In this document: positions 9,190 to 19,198 of the stretch, piece after piece | Layout: each line of letters begins with the position of its first letter | Position numbering within the stretch: the stretch's first letter is position 1 | Source: Strigamia acuminata | Taxonomy: Eukaryota > Arthropoda > Chilopoda > Geophilomorpha > Linotaeniidae | Direction of reading: 5' to 3' | Assembly: GCA_949358305.1 (NCBI GenBank) | Contig: OX442314.1 | Span: 40,122,581 to 40,186,580 of the forward strand | DNA length: 64,000 nucleotides | Position numbers and translations under genes: made by a program | The notes under the pieces: model-generated | What the model saw: the letters and a program-made list of their open reading frames with translations, nothing else | Database searches by the model: none | Told to the model about the DNA's origin: nothing

Positions 9190-9806
9190 CCTACTCCGAA
9201 TGTATCGAACTCATTCAAAGTGCTCAACAACAAGTGTTAGCAGACACCAACATCCACCCCTGCTTCCACCTCCGTTGCAACGCCTGGGACGAGGCAATAA
9301 CGCGTTTGCAGAAAGTACATCATTCACTCACGATCTCGTGGAAGGACGCCGTCCCCGACGCGTACACGACACAACCGTACCTTTATCTAAACTCTCACAA
9401 CGCCTACCAAATTTTAAAGAGACCGTCCCATTTTCGCCAACACCGACGAACAGCCGCCGGTAATGCTGATGACAGAGCAAGCTAACGAGGGACCTCAAAC
9501 TCTGAGACGAGAAGATATCGAGCGACTAGTGGTTAGAGAGGTCACAAGACTCCAACAGGAGACTGTAGTCACTGACGGCAGCCAACTCGGTGCCACGGGC
9601 GGGCACCGCCCGATTGGAAACCGTTCCCACGCATCCACGGCTGATCTTACTAGCAACCCGAATGACGAAGGGATCGAGACAGACAACTGGCAAGAAATGC
9701 CATCCAGCGGCCAACTGCCGCCTCCACTCGACGAATTGCCAATTGCCGCTCAGCCACAACCTTCGCCCTCCAAGCCAAGGACCCGCGCGCAGCACTACTT
9801 TTGAGA
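9190..9806 (+). pseudogene. Unrecognised gag-like coding remnant
   Basis: Two joined frames look coding. 9234-9485 has WDEAITRLQKVHHSLTISWK and YLYLNSHNAYQILKRPSHF; 9463-9804 has LRREDIERLVVREVTRLQQE, then a Gly/Pro/Gln-rich tail ending PSKPRTRAQHYF. GC content is higher than in the surroundings. The order (helical domain, then disordered Pro-rich end) resembles a retroelement gag, but I do not recognise the family. A frame change near 9470 implies it is broken. Confidence 0.4.
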
Positions 9807-10208
9807 CCACGGAATGACCCAGCAACTGACAAATCATTCGCGAACATATGTAACTACATATCGGACTCGTAACTAACACTTACCATTATCATTAAGCATA
9901 CTCATAAGTTGTGACGCTTAGTTATAGTTATAGTTATATTCAGAACTGTTCACTGACAAAACATCTTAAAAATTGTAGCACTGAAACAAAATTGCCTAAA
10001 AAAATTGTATTTTTCCAGGATGTCAGAAAACATTTTATCATGACACAAAATTAATTGTACATTTGACACTTGAGCATGGATTGAAAATAAATAACAGTTG
10101 ACCTTGAATTTAATTGCCTGCATGATTTTAAAATTTGGAAGGAAAAGATGGAAACTGACACAAATTCTTATTTTAGTCAACATGCTGGCAAACATATTTT
10201 AGGGGAAA
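9807..10208. other. AT-rich spacer
   Basis: No coding frame or repeat that I can support. Confidence 0.35.
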
Positions 10209-10676
10209 ATGTCTGTCTATTACATTTGTCAAATTGATGGTTCTAATAAACCTCACAGAAAATCTAGAGAAATGGGAAGAAAGACTTCGAGAACTCGTAT
10301 TAAAGGGAGCATTAAAATTGGAAATAATTGTCCAGCACGAATTTTACCCACACAAAATAAGAATTCTGAAAAGTTATCTGTTAAATTTATTTCATCGCAT
10401 AATCATCCTTTAACCTTTGAATTAACAAAGCATCATCCACTCCATTATAGCACTTTAAATTTCCTAAAAGAACATTTGTCATTAGGGATCCCACCAGCAG
10501 AAATTCAGAGAATGCTGCAACAAAACATTTTCACGAGAGAAAATTGTGAAAATAAAATAAAATTGACCAAAGAACATTTTGTAAGTCTTAGAAACCTAAA
10601 AGAAATTAATCGTAAGCTCAAGGGAAGTTCACGTTTGCACGCAGATGATGCAACCTCAATTATGTTGACATGACAA
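10209..10676 (+). pseudogene. MULE-type protein, N-terminal CPAR zinc domain
   Basis: The frame reads VYYICQIDGSNKPHRKSREM, then TRIKGSIKIGNNCPARILPT and FISSHNHPLTFELTK. A cysteine, the KIGxxCPAR block and an HNH about 25 residues later make a FAR1/WRKY-GCM1-like zinc domain, typical of the N-terminus of Mutator-like proteins in animals. The catalytic core does not follow; two stops come soon after 10673. The SWIM finger at 20227-20703, which would close such a protein, is about 10 kb away and may be from another copy. Confidence 0.55.
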
Positions 10677-10686
10677 CTCAATTGAT

Positions 10687-10895
10687 TTGTTAAACCTACA
10701 AGAAGAAATTGAAGATGATGCCGATCACGATCACGATACGATCAGAAGACACGAGACCGAGTCACCGGAAAAGTTGTCGCCGATTAAGGAACTGTTCGAG
10801 GAATTTGTGGCGATTTTGCCCACGTTGTACAAACCGCATTCCCACCTGTCAGAGGATGAGCAGCTAATTAAATTTAGGGGAAATTGTTGTTGACG
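10687..10895 (+). pseudogene. piggyBac transposase fragment
   Basis: The frame 10687-10893 ends EKLSPIKELFEEFVAIL and SHLSEDEQLIKFRGNC. piggyBac transposases carry the same layout: an ExKLxPIRxLFExF helix, then a DEQLxPFRGRC motif holding a catalytic aspartate. The aspartate is present. The stop directly after the cysteine, where the family continues for about 250 more residues, makes this a fragment. The upstream acidic His/Asp stretch fits the N-terminal half of the family. Confidence 0.55.
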
Positions 10896-10904
10896 GTCGG
10901 GTGA

Positions 10905-11085
10905 CCGTGAGGAGACTGTAGCCGAGACCGTGGGTATGAATCTCGGGTACGGTAAACACTCATCACGTGGACCTTAAGGCTATAGCTGGACTGTGGGTAT
11001 GGGTCGCAGCTATGGCGGAACTCTCAGCCAGCATGCAGCCAGGGTCGTGGGTATGGAGCTTGGCTGTGGCGTAACCCAGCGATAT
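10905..11085. repeat. Three hairpins with one conserved loop (GTGGGTATG)
   Basis: Three diverged units spaced 56-62 bases apart each hold GTGGGTATG (10930, 10993, 11047) inside a hairpin whose stem differs from unit to unit. Unit 1: CCGAGA pairs with TCTCGG. Unit 2: ATAGCTG with CAGCTAT, plus an inner GAC/GTC. Unit 3: CAGCCAGG with CTTGGCTG (one G-T pair). Conserved loop with changed but still paired stems is the signature of a folded RNA or of a hairpin-binding site. The block starts right after the piggyBac fragment stop. No coding frame crosses it. Confidence 0.6.
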
Positions 11086-11835
11086 TAATTACTTTTTGTC
11101 TCCTTTTTTAGATTTACAGCAAAGTAGAATTTACTGGGTCCAAATGGACAAATTGATCATACAATTTGTTTACTAGTAATTTCCACTTGAGATGGCTGTG
11201 TGCAGAACTACAGGGAATTATAACAGTAAATTGTAAGTAATTTATTTGCCATAATTTGAAACCAACATTGATTATTTCCTTATAAAATAACGAGTTATTT
11301 TAGTTGAGACATAATCCCCAGCATAAACGGTGCGCCATTTACGCCAATCATTGTTACACGATAATTCACGCCAGAATTATGTGTGTAGGAACAGCCAACC
11401 ATGTCAACAGTTTTCCAACCAGATTTAGCTATAAATTCCAAGGAATTTACGCCCGGTCAATTTTCCCGTTGACCTAATCTGATTGTGGCGATGCAGAGAA
11501 GCCAACCGTACGCCTCGGATCAATTAATAACCATTACACTCCTTTTAGAACCAGTACCGGAACCCAGATGACAGTCAACCGACTCCAGATGACACCTTTT
11601 ATCGTCCCTAATGAGACCGCCATTCTACCTCATTTATGGATGGAGAAAACAACTTGATATTAACTTTAGCCATTTGTCGGCTTAATGATTATATAGTTTT
11701 AATGATTTAATAATAGAATAAATGTTCTTTGATTTGATAAATTCCAAGACTCTCTTTTATTTTACCTCAACTCGTCAGTTCACCTTCCGGACCTATCTAG
11801 CGCGTCATACAGTTTAATTACCAAAAGCGACATCG
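11086..11835. other. Non-coding spacer
   Basis: Mixed-composition DNA without a supported gene. AT-rich to about 11340, then more balanced to 11640, then AT-rich again. I see no tRNA or long inverted repeat. Confidence 0.35.
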
Positions 11836-12011
11836 TCACATTATTAAAAAAACATGAACGAGAATGTGAATTCAGAAAACAAGAATTGGAACAGCAGGAA
11901 CGACTGAGACAACGAGAACTACAAGAACGTCTGCTAGAACTGGATGAAGAAAGACTTGAGACAGACCGAGTAGAAAGGGCCAAGCTCATGGAATTATTGA
12001 TGCAAAAGTAA
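11836..12011 (+). pseudogene. Coiled-coil C-terminal exon of a Myb/SANT-like protein
   Basis: A short plus-strand frame, almost wholly E, K, L, Q and R, includes KHERECEFRKQELEQQERLR and ERLLELDEERLETDRVERAK and ends LMELLMQK then TAA (12009-12011). Such a tail closes many transposon-derived Myb/SANT-like proteins. No DNA-binding domain is found upstream. A minus-strand Ser-rich frame over the same bases is its shadow. Confidence 0.4.
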
Positions 12012-12419
12012 CCATGATAAATTTAAATTTAACAAATATCATACAAAAAAAATTTTTTCAAATAAATAATCATTAAAAAGTTTATTTCGGGAAGAAATAT
12101 CATTCGAAAAATGTATTTATCGAACAGATAATCATAAAAAATGTGTTTTTCCAATCAATATTATCACAAACTTGCGTTTTTCTTTTACGTTTAAATTCTG
12201 TCAAGATTGGTAATAAAAACGCAAATAAGTGGAATTTGTTCGTCTAAAGTAGACGGTCCTCGGGTTGTTCGAAAATGACATTCGTATTCACTTCAATTGC
12301 TTGAACTCCCAATCGATTTGGCCTGGGAACCTGGGACATCTGGAATTTTCTAATTTTGTTTACATTTTTTTTAGAAATGCCAGTCACAACTTTTTTCACA
12401 ATATACCGAATGTAAAGAT

Positions 12420-13145
12420 AAATGCAAGAATGAAGCACAAAAACGAAAAAAAAAAGACAATTCAACAATCAATTCTTAAGACAGGACTGGAAAGAACGAG
12501 GCCTAAAATACATACAGACATCACTTCGTGAGACAGCAATTAATATTACAAAAACAATGACACAAAAAGCAGCGGATGAATTAATTATGAACTACATAGT
12601 TAATTATTTAAGCCTTGTTGAACATCCAAGTTTTATTGCTCTACTTCATAGATTTGCACCAAATATCAATGTTATTTCACATCGGACGAAACAGCATGGT
12701 ATCAGAAAGAAACTTGGATGCCAAGATTTTATGTGTAACAGCAGATGCATGAACTGGCTTTCCAAACCGGCGGAAGTTTTTAGGTGTTACAGACTATATT
12801 TTGACTACTAACTTAAAACAAAGATCATTTGCTCTGGCATGCAGATTTTTTCCAGGCAAGCACACTTATGATAGAATAGGAATTTTTGAAGAGTATAACA
12901 TATCACTACACAAAATAACCTGCTGTGGAACTGACAATGGAAGCAATTTTGAGCGAGCTTTCAAAGAATTCAACATTATTTTGGAAGAACAAGATGACAA
13001 CAATGAAAATGACAGTAACAGTTGTAACGATAGCCCAGTCGAGTCAGTTGTTGCCGGATTAGAAGCAATTCAGCGTTTTGTTACCACTTCTAATATTAAT
13101 GTGCCACCATTGAATAGATTTCTTTCGTACATTGGGCATTATTAG
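12420..13145 (+). pseudogene. hAT transposase fragment with a stop at a conserved Trp
   Basis: Read through two frame changes the region gives a hAT-type transposase N-half. It begins with a Lys-rich linker, then MTQKAADELIMNYIVNYLSL and HPSFIALLHRFAP. A segment reading VTADA is followed by a TGA exactly where hAT proteins have Trp (DxWTG). Then come LKQRSFALACRFFPGKHTYD and CCGTDNGSNFERAFKEF, the second catalytic aspartate region. After 13145 the sequence switches to a different element. It is clearly dead. Confidence 0.65.
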
Positions 13146-13290
13146 ATTCGTAATGTCAAGCCCGAAATATTTTCAGTGTATTCTTTGACTCGCCGAACCA
13201 CTAATGATGCGGAAGGTTTCCACAGCACTTTGCATTCTCGAGTGGGTTTGCATAAGACTATCTGAATGTTTATGGAGAATTTGGGTAAAA
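13146..13290 (+). pseudogene. MULE transposase C-terminal fragment
   Basis: The frame reads IFSVYSLTRRTTNDAEGFHS then TLHSRVGLHKTI and a stop. The R(T/N)NN-x-xEGxHSxL block is the conserved end of the MULE catalytic domain. The change from hAT to MULE sequence at about 13143 is abrupt, so this is an insertion or deletion junction. Confidence 0.5.
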
Positions 13291-13319
13291 TCAAACTTAC
13301 AACTCTACAGGAATAGCCC

Positions 13320-13562
13320 CAGACAGACTCGTTATTTACCCAGCCGAAGCCACTGAGGAAGATCCCCTCGCTAAAGACCTCCTCCCACCATCTCCACCGC
13401 CGCTTTCGGAGATGATCACGAAGCCAAAGAAGGAGTCGGCTTTTAAGCAATTGCTCAAAGTGTATCCACATTTCCACTTAACCCCTGACGCCCGCACCAT
13501 GCTGTGTAATAACAGCCAGCTCGCCACCAGAGTTTTTCAGTGGTTGGAGGACCACATCTGAA
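13320..13562 (+). pseudogene. Fragment related to the 3' ORF of the LTR element at 54.4-57.4 kb
   Basis: From about 13342 the frame reads DPLAKDLLPPSPPPLSEM, then LLKVYPHFHLTPDARTMLCN and NSQLATRVFQWLEDHI before a stop at about 13560. The last part aligns with YPRLQFSRATRTLLIYN then PKLCREVFYWLEEAV encoded near 55730-55830. The same proline-rich spacer precedes it in both. It is therefore a second, diverged member of that unassigned retroelement protein. Confidence 0.55.
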
Positions 13563-13811
13563 TGGTGGAGCCACCCACAGTGCTCCATCACCGACTATTG
13601 TAATTGTAGCTGTTCAATGCTGTTCAAAATAGTGGCCTGGTAAATTGCTGTTTGGTTACCTCCTTTTGATCACACAAGCGGAGCGTTTCTGCAATACTGG
13701 CTGTGACTATAAGTTATAAGTTTCTCAAACTTTTCTGGGAACCAAAATCATAGGTTTTTACAAAAAAATAGCTTGGATGAGTTAAATATAAAAACTTTTT
13801 AGTTTGATCCC

Positions 13812-14436
13812 TACAACCCTTTCGTATTAATTGCCAACACAAAATATCCAATATGAACATCCCAGCGCACATGCTCTTCGATATACGCCAAAATGCAATT
13901 TTTTAATGCTTGATTTAGTCTCTCGGCCAAATTTCCTTGTGGGTGATAAACTGCCGTGTAGCGATTAATGGCACCAAAACTCTGGCATGCAGCTTGAAAT
14001 TCCATTGAACGAAAAGCTGGCGCATTATCACTGATGATAACCTTTGGAAACTCCCATCGCTGAATAAATCCTCGCAATTGTTTGATTGTTGTTTTCCAGT
14101 CAGATGTTTCGGTCAATCTCACATCTAACCACCGACTGGCGGCATCTACAATTACTAATGCGTAACAATGCCCTCCAATCGATCGAGGCTTTTTACCGTA
14201 ATAATCGATGTAAATTGTGTGAAACAAATGTCGTGGTTTGGCCATGGAAGGCGATTCAACGGCTTGGCCCGTTGACATGGTTCACATTTTTGAATCCAAA
14301 GTAAAACGTCGTCCTTCATTTTTGGCCAATAAACTCGGGCCCGGAGTCGATGAAGTGTTTTTTCAACTCCTAAATGTCCGCAGCTCGGCGAGTAATGCAG
14401 AGCCTTGAAATATGGTTCGCGTAACACTAAAGGCAA
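13812..14436 (-). pseudogene. Ty3/gypsy integrase (zinc finger plus DDE core)
   Basis: On the minus strand, 14436-14240 encodes the HHCC finger (HLGVEKTLHRLRARVYWPKM, then WIQKCEPCQRAK). After a frame change near 14270 the core follows: HTIYIDYYGK (first D), VIISDNAPAFRS (second D) and HPQGNLAERLNQALKN (E). All three catalytic acidic residues are visible, but the shift between finger and core breaks the gene. It ends near LAINTKGL with no LTR in sight. It faces opposite to most neighbours. Confidence 0.8.
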
Positions 14437-14639
14437 ATAGATCTGTCTTCTACGGCGGATTTTATTTATGTCGATAGGTGCCTGAGAATATTAGACATGT
14501 ACACGTCAGGTACAGGTTTGAGATCCTTGATTATGTCTAAGTTAATTGTAACTTTTTTCTTACTTGATAAAATTATGTGTTCTGTTTTGACATGGCTTGT
14601 TTTTGTGATTTTATTTTGTATTTGTATTTCTAATGGAAG

Positions 14640-15087
14640 CAATTGTACGATTTTCGAGTCTTCAGTTAACTTTCAAACGCGATGCCAGTTGTGTCCGAAG
14701 AAAAATATAATATCATCGGCAAGTAATTCAAATTCGAATCTAACCAAGCACTTGCAACGGCAGCATTTAATGGAGTTTAAGGAATACACCAAAAGCAAAG
14801 CCAGTATGCAACCGCGTAAGAGACAACGGGAAAACAATCGTGTTGATGTTGGATCGGTTAAGCGCCAGACCACTCTTTCGAACTGGCGTTCTAAAATGCC
14901 ACTTGCTTTAACTGAGCAGGAAAGTGATAAGTTGATAGTCCGATACATTGTCGACGAGATGTTGCCGTTATCTGCCGTCGATAAACCAGCGTTCCGTGCT
15001 CTTTGCACAGGTAGGGCAAAAACCACGCTTCTAAGTGTGGTGAACCCAGAGGTCACTGGTGCATTGTTTTTATTTTCTTTACTTTGA
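14640..15087 (+). pseudogene. BED-finger N-terminal exon of a hAT-like protein
   Basis: From about 14650 the frame reads FQTRCQLCPKKNIISSASN, NSNLTKHLQRQHLMEFKEY, then a basic linker and LTEQESDKLIVRYIVDEMLP with VDKPAFRALC. The CxxC...HxxxxH pattern is a BED zinc finger. The following helix matches the segment after the BED finger in hAT transposases. The open frame upstream (14497 on) is hydrophobic and probably non-coding. The catalytic domain is absent. Confidence 0.6.
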
Positions 15088-15129
15088 AAAGTGTATTTTA
15101 GAGTGATAGATATTTTGTTAGATCATTTT

Positions 15130-15505
15130 ATGTTTAAAAATGAACAGGACACGAGTTCAGGGTGTAACGGATCCTCATCAGTACCTCCACCTCAGCACCA
15201 CCAAAATAGCCGATCATCGTCATCATCACCAGTAGACAGTTTGTTTTCACCTAGTTTACGACGTGGAAATGTGACGAAAAGAAAAAATGAATCTGTTGGT
15301 CAGGCGGATGACCATGATGAAGTTAAAGGGATTATGAAGCGGGCACTCAGTGTTTTGGAATCAGGCAAACCAACTGGCGAGGATGATGAATTTGCCAAAT
15401 ATTTGGGCACAGGATTGCGCAAATTACCAGAAACAAAGCGATGATATGCCGAAAGAAAATTAATGACAACTTTATTCAGAATTGAGGCTGAAAATGTTGT
15501 GTGCA
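15130..15505 (+). pseudogene. Ser-rich/BESS-like C-terminal exon, copy 2
   Basis: Near-identical to 5514-5935: EQDTSSGCNGSSS, SPVDSLFSPSLRRGNVTKRK, then NESVGQADDHDE, IMKRALSVLESGKPTGED and FAKYLGTGLRKLPETKR. Here the A-run is intact and the frame runs through to LPETKR, where a TGA at 15441 replaces the GGA of copy 1. Similarity continues to about 15505. The two copies are broken at different places, so their common ancestor was probably open. Confidence 0.6.
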
Positions 15506-15689
15506 AAGAATTTTTTTTTTATGTTTGTTTACTGTTTTGCTAAAAATGACAGTTGAGGCATTTCAGGAACTAAAATATCGCAAAAAGATAGAAAAAAACG
15601 ACCGTAAGTTGTAAAAATTAACAACGACAACAATAATAATAATGTCGATAATATAAATGTTAGATATATTCGTACAATATTACAATATA

Positions 15690-16116
15690 CAGATTATCAA
15701 TGTTGTTGTGTGTTATGAAAGAACACAACATTATGAAGCTGTTGGACAGCAAAGCACAGGCCAACAAAATCATTTTCCAAGCCAATAAACTAGATTTGGA
15801 AAAAAGAGACATCAATAGAACTATTGATCAGATTAGAAATAAGTAAGTACCTGTATCAAACTCCTTTCTTTATAATATCAATAATTCATGCAATATATTA
15901 AATATTGTAGATGGAAATCTTTGAAAACTTCATACAGGGAAAATAGGGCTGCGTTAGAAAAGAGTGGCGGTGCGGGGACCGAATTTCCAGGGTTCGAAAT
16001 TCTGGATGAACTTCTCAGCGACCGGCCACTGCTAACAGCAGCTAATTCAGGCGTAAACTCCCTTCCAATAACAGTAACAGCAAACAATGAACTCGAGGAG
16101 CCTGGTAACAATTGAA
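15690..16116 (+). pseudogene. Myb/SANT-like protein, two exons, copy 2 (5' end missing)
   Basis: Exon 1 reads CVMKEHNIMKLLDSKAQAN to INRTIDQIRNK and splices at GT 15843. A 68-bp intron ends in AG at 15910. Exon 2 completes the third helix as WKSLKTSYRENRAALEKSGG, then FPGFEILDELLSDRP and a short acidic tail ending at 16115. Splicing keeps frame exactly (AA|A in the lysine codon). The opening tryptophan helix present in the 6013 copy is missing here. Together the two copies show the full domain layout. Probable transposon accessory protein. Confidence 0.65.
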
Positions 16117-16131
16117 ATAATGTAAACAATA

Positions 16132-16470
16132 ATGCAAGATTATATGCAAGTTTATATCAGATTGTGGTCGGGGGTTTATCTTCATAAACATATTAATGTG
16201 CTAGAATTAGTGGCCGCTTTTTGGGAGTTGAAGGCTTTCGCTCGAGACATCTCCAGTGTGATAGTTAAAATCAAAATTGACATGACGCCATCAGTCGCTT
16301 TTCAATACCGCTCCAAAACCGTGAAGATATTTTCAAGAATACTGATTCTCTCGTCGCTGTTTTCAACCAGATGTATACTGCCAAAACCAAAACGAAAGCC
16401 AACACTAACAAGTTTGAATCGTATATCAAGAAAATCAATTATATCGCGAAATGCGCACAACCGCTAGGCC
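16132..16470 (+). pseudogene. DIRS-like RNase H fragment
   Basis: The frame includes HKHINVLELVAAFWELKAFA and VIVKIKIDMTPSVAFQ. The INxxELxAxxxALxxF helix and the following (K/R)xDNxxAV-like strand are the RNase H signature of DIRS/Ngaro retrotransposons. The catalytic asparagine position is changed (DMT instead of DNT). Similarity stops near 16320. Confidence 0.5.
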
Positions 16471-16559
16471 TCGCCGCCAAAGACCGCGTGGCCGCCACTC
16501 GTAAATCGGGCAAGAAAGGTCCTAAACCGACTGGAACCGCCTCAATGAACAGCAAATGA
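16371..16559 (+). CDS. Short basic Lys/Ala-rich fragment, unknown
   Basis: 62 codons (KTKTKANTNKFESYIKKINY, then GLAAKDRVAATRKSGKKGPK). It may be the C-terminal end of a retroelement or recombinase protein. I do not recognise it and give it low weight. Confidence 0.2.
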   Translation: MYTAKTKTKANTNKFESYIKKINYIAKCAQPLGLAAKDRVAATRKSGKKGPKPTGTASMNSK

Positions 16560-16571
16560 ACCACTACCACA

Positions 16572-17345
16572 ATGCACACCTCTTCCAATGAAGACTACAA
16601 AAGCAGCGTGACATGTCAAAACAACAATTGGAAACAATTCAAGAAGTTAAAAAGACACTTGCCTGTTTGTGATAGCATTCCAAAATTTAAAATGGTGACT
16701 GAAATGATGGTAAAAAAATCAAACTGTTTGAAATCCAAATTAGGCGCACAGAGAATGAGGTACAGCTCAGAATTTTTATTACAAAGTGCCTTACTCCTTA
16801 ATAAGTCCCCAAAAGAGTACTAACACTGTGAGACGCATAATTTATTGCCTCTGCCTACGACACAAACACTGCATCGACTTCTGACAAGTGAGAGGCCTGA
16901 AGTGTAGTTTAGGAACCAACAAGAATGCTGTGCTTACCATCAAAAGCCATTTTGCTAGCAAATCAATTAATCAAGAGTTTGGAGTACTTATTTTTGTCGA
17001 AGTAAAGTTATGAGTATCTGTGAATTATGAAAATACCACTCAATCTTTTAATGATTTTGTTGATTTTGGTGATTTCACTCCTGGAGAATCCAAAACACAA
17101 TTGGCAAATCATGCCTTGGTCTTAATATTTGTGCATTATTAGAAAAATGGGTGCAACCTGTTGCTTTTTTTGCAGTACGCGGTGCAACATCGGGAAAAAT
17201 TTTAACAAAACTAATCCTTTCTCTGATTATTGAGTTAGACCAGCTGGTGCAAAAGTGCTTGGCATTGTCAATGATGGATCCACAAGCAACAAATTATTCT
17301 TGCATTACCTCAATCTAGGCTTGCATCCAGCGCCTGTCAAAACTG
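16572..17345 (+). pseudogene. P-element/THAP9-type transposase remnant (5' part)
   Basis: Several frames in order match the P-element family. KLGAQRMRYSSEFLLQSALL and LLNKSPKEY equal the segment before the catalytic domain. Then come VDFGDFTPGESKTQLANHAL, a piece with WVQPVAFF in a third frame, and GAKVLGIVNDGSTSNKLFLH (the catalytic-aspartate region, GIVNDGxxTNK type). At least four frame changes and stops occur. The C-terminal part resumes at 17940 after an LTR-like insertion. Confidence 0.65.
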
Positions 17346-17519
17346 AATGAATCAGTTTTATTTAATTTGTTTTCAATTTATATCATTTTAGGGTTTTAAT
17401 TAGATTATTTCAGTGCATTTAATTATATAAGTTTAGTGTTTTTTATCTAACCATATTTAAACATAATTATTCATTTAGGCCACATTTTGTTTACATTTTG
17501 AGCTTGTGTGGTCTTTAAT

Positions 17520-17895
17520 TTTAGAGTGATCCCTCTATATGCGAGGAGGAATTTGGTGTTATGTTTCCCCTTTCCTTGTATAAACTGTTATTACACCCAC
17601 CCTATTGGTGCCACCCACATTGAAATAAAGTTAGAAACTCAGGGGGGTGCTACGGGGTTACTTTGCCATCATTGAGAGAGAATTATTTGAGAGGAAGCCT
17701 TGGGTTACCATTTTGGAAAGCTTTAGCCTTGTGCTTCAAACAAGAAGAGAATTTGGTTGTGTTGTAGGCCATGTTTCACGGAAACTTCCAACTAATTCTA
17801 CCAGTGAAGAAGGACGACGAGACGCGACATCGTACGTGGCCTATGGCCTACGAGGTCCCGAATCACGACGACATTCCATTTCTACAAATTAGAAG
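17520..17895 (+). repeat. LTR-like fragment inserted in P-element remnant
   Basis: Around 17765-17870 the sequence ATGTTTCACGGAAACTTCCA and the following ATTCTACCAGTG...GACGACGAGACGCGACATCG resembles 56785-56880 in the LTR at 56116-57404 (GTGTTTCACGGAAACCTTGA, GACGACATCG). P-element coding sequence lies on both sides. Exact ends are unclear; I saw no TG...CA pair or target duplication. Confidence 0.45.
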
Positions 17896-17939
17896 CCTAG
17901 GTGGATTCAACACTAACCCATTACCATCAGAAGTCAGGA

Positions 17940-18165
17940 ATCGCATCAGGCTCTTAATGAAACTCCACCAGCAGTTAATGATAACTTGGAACACCAAGAA
18001 TTGTTAGTTAACAGTGCATCTCCCGATTGTGATAGAGACGCTTTTAAGTGTATTGCAAGATATATTGCTTATCGCTGCAAAAAAATTGATAGAAGTCTCA
18101 GAGCTCCAACAGGAGTGCTTACTGTTGATGAAAAAAATAGTCAAGAGTGGATCCAAGTTTAAAAA
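17940..18165 (+). pseudogene. P-element/THAP9-type transposase remnant (3' part)
   Basis: A frame from about 17955 reads NETPPAVNDNLEHQELL, then DAFKCIARYIAYRCKKIDRS and LRAPTGVLTVDE before a stop at about 18161. The FxCIAxYIAYRCxKID block matches the C-terminal domain of P-element-like proteins. It continues the remnant at 16572-17345. Confidence 0.5.
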
Positions 18166-18252
18166 TAGGTAAAATTATGTAAAAATGGATAAAATAATGC
18201 ACAAATTTCTCAAAATTTAAATATTACAGAATCTAATATTTCTTTTTTACAG

Positions 18253-19198
18253 CTAAAGAATGCAAAACCAGATGGAGGACCCTGAAGGACCGGTTCCGGA
18301 CTGTTCATTCTGGTATAAAAAATGGAACACCCAGTGGAAGTGGGCAAGATGGATTTGAGCCAATGTGGCAATATTATACCCAGCTGCTGTTTTTAAGTGA
18401 CACAGTTTAACCTAGACCCACAGAATTACTTTTAAACCCACAGAATTACTTTTAAACCCATAAAATAAATTTTAGACTACTAACAAAAATACTTTTAGAC
18501 TCACAGAAAAAAAAAATTATGTAGATGAAATGAATTTTTTGGGCCAAAAAACAGGTTAACCCATTTTAAGATGCATGAAATCATTTTTTCGCAGCGAAAA
18601 TTGAGTTTATTTCATTTCAAGAAAACTTGATGATGATAAAAAATATAAAATTAATAAACTATTTATTTTTTTAGAACAGCTGATAATTTGCTTGACCAGC
18701 AACCACACCAAAGACACCCCATTGATCCGAATACCAGCCAAGTGATGACAGAGCTGGAAATTATGACTGACACAGGAGAAGTCATAACTAATATTCCTTT
18801 ATTACTTAGAAGTGAATTGAGCAGTGTAAGTAATAACATTAAATTTTACAACTTTTTTACAATTTTTTTTTTAAAAATTTCTGATTTTGGCTTAATTTCT
18901 ATTTTTATAATCCATTTTTTCAGACAAATTCCCCTGTCTCATCACCGCAACTGAGTTCACCTAACCAACCAGTAATTAGTGACTAAAAAATTATTTTTTC
19001 TAAATAATACATTTATTTCTATTTCAGGGTGGTAAACGCAAACGGGATGGTCTTCAAAAGGTTGTTGAGAAGTCCACTGCAGCATTGTCGGAGCAGGCGG
19101 AGAGGGATGCGGCTGTGATCTCCAAAGTGTTTCAAAAACCACAGCCTTCAATTGTTAGGTTGCATTTTGTAAACAGCAAGCCCACAGAAATAGAGTAG
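18253..19198 (+). pseudogene. MADF-domain gene, at least four exons
   Basis: Exon A (18253-18410, after TTTTTTACAG) carries the end of a MADF domain: KECKTRWRTLKDRFRTVHSG and MWQYYTQLLFLSD. Exon B (18675-18825) reads HPIDPNTSQVMTELEIMTD and ends at GTAAGT. Exon C (18924-18971) reads TNSPVSSPQLSSPNQP. Exon D (19028-19198) reads GGKRKRDGLQKVVEKSTAAL, a charged helix, then VRLHFVNSKPTEIE and stop. The B-C (98 bp) and C-D (56 bp) introns are GT-AG and phase 0. MADF proteins bind DNA; many are transposon-derived. The first MADF half is missing and exon A runs into an in-frame stop, so the gene is probably truncated. Confidence 0.6.

Noticed and set aside
15985-16010. tRNA-like B box (GGTTCGAAATTC)
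   Set aside because: It lies inside exon 2 of the Myb/SANT-like gene and no A box or cloverleaf surrounds it.
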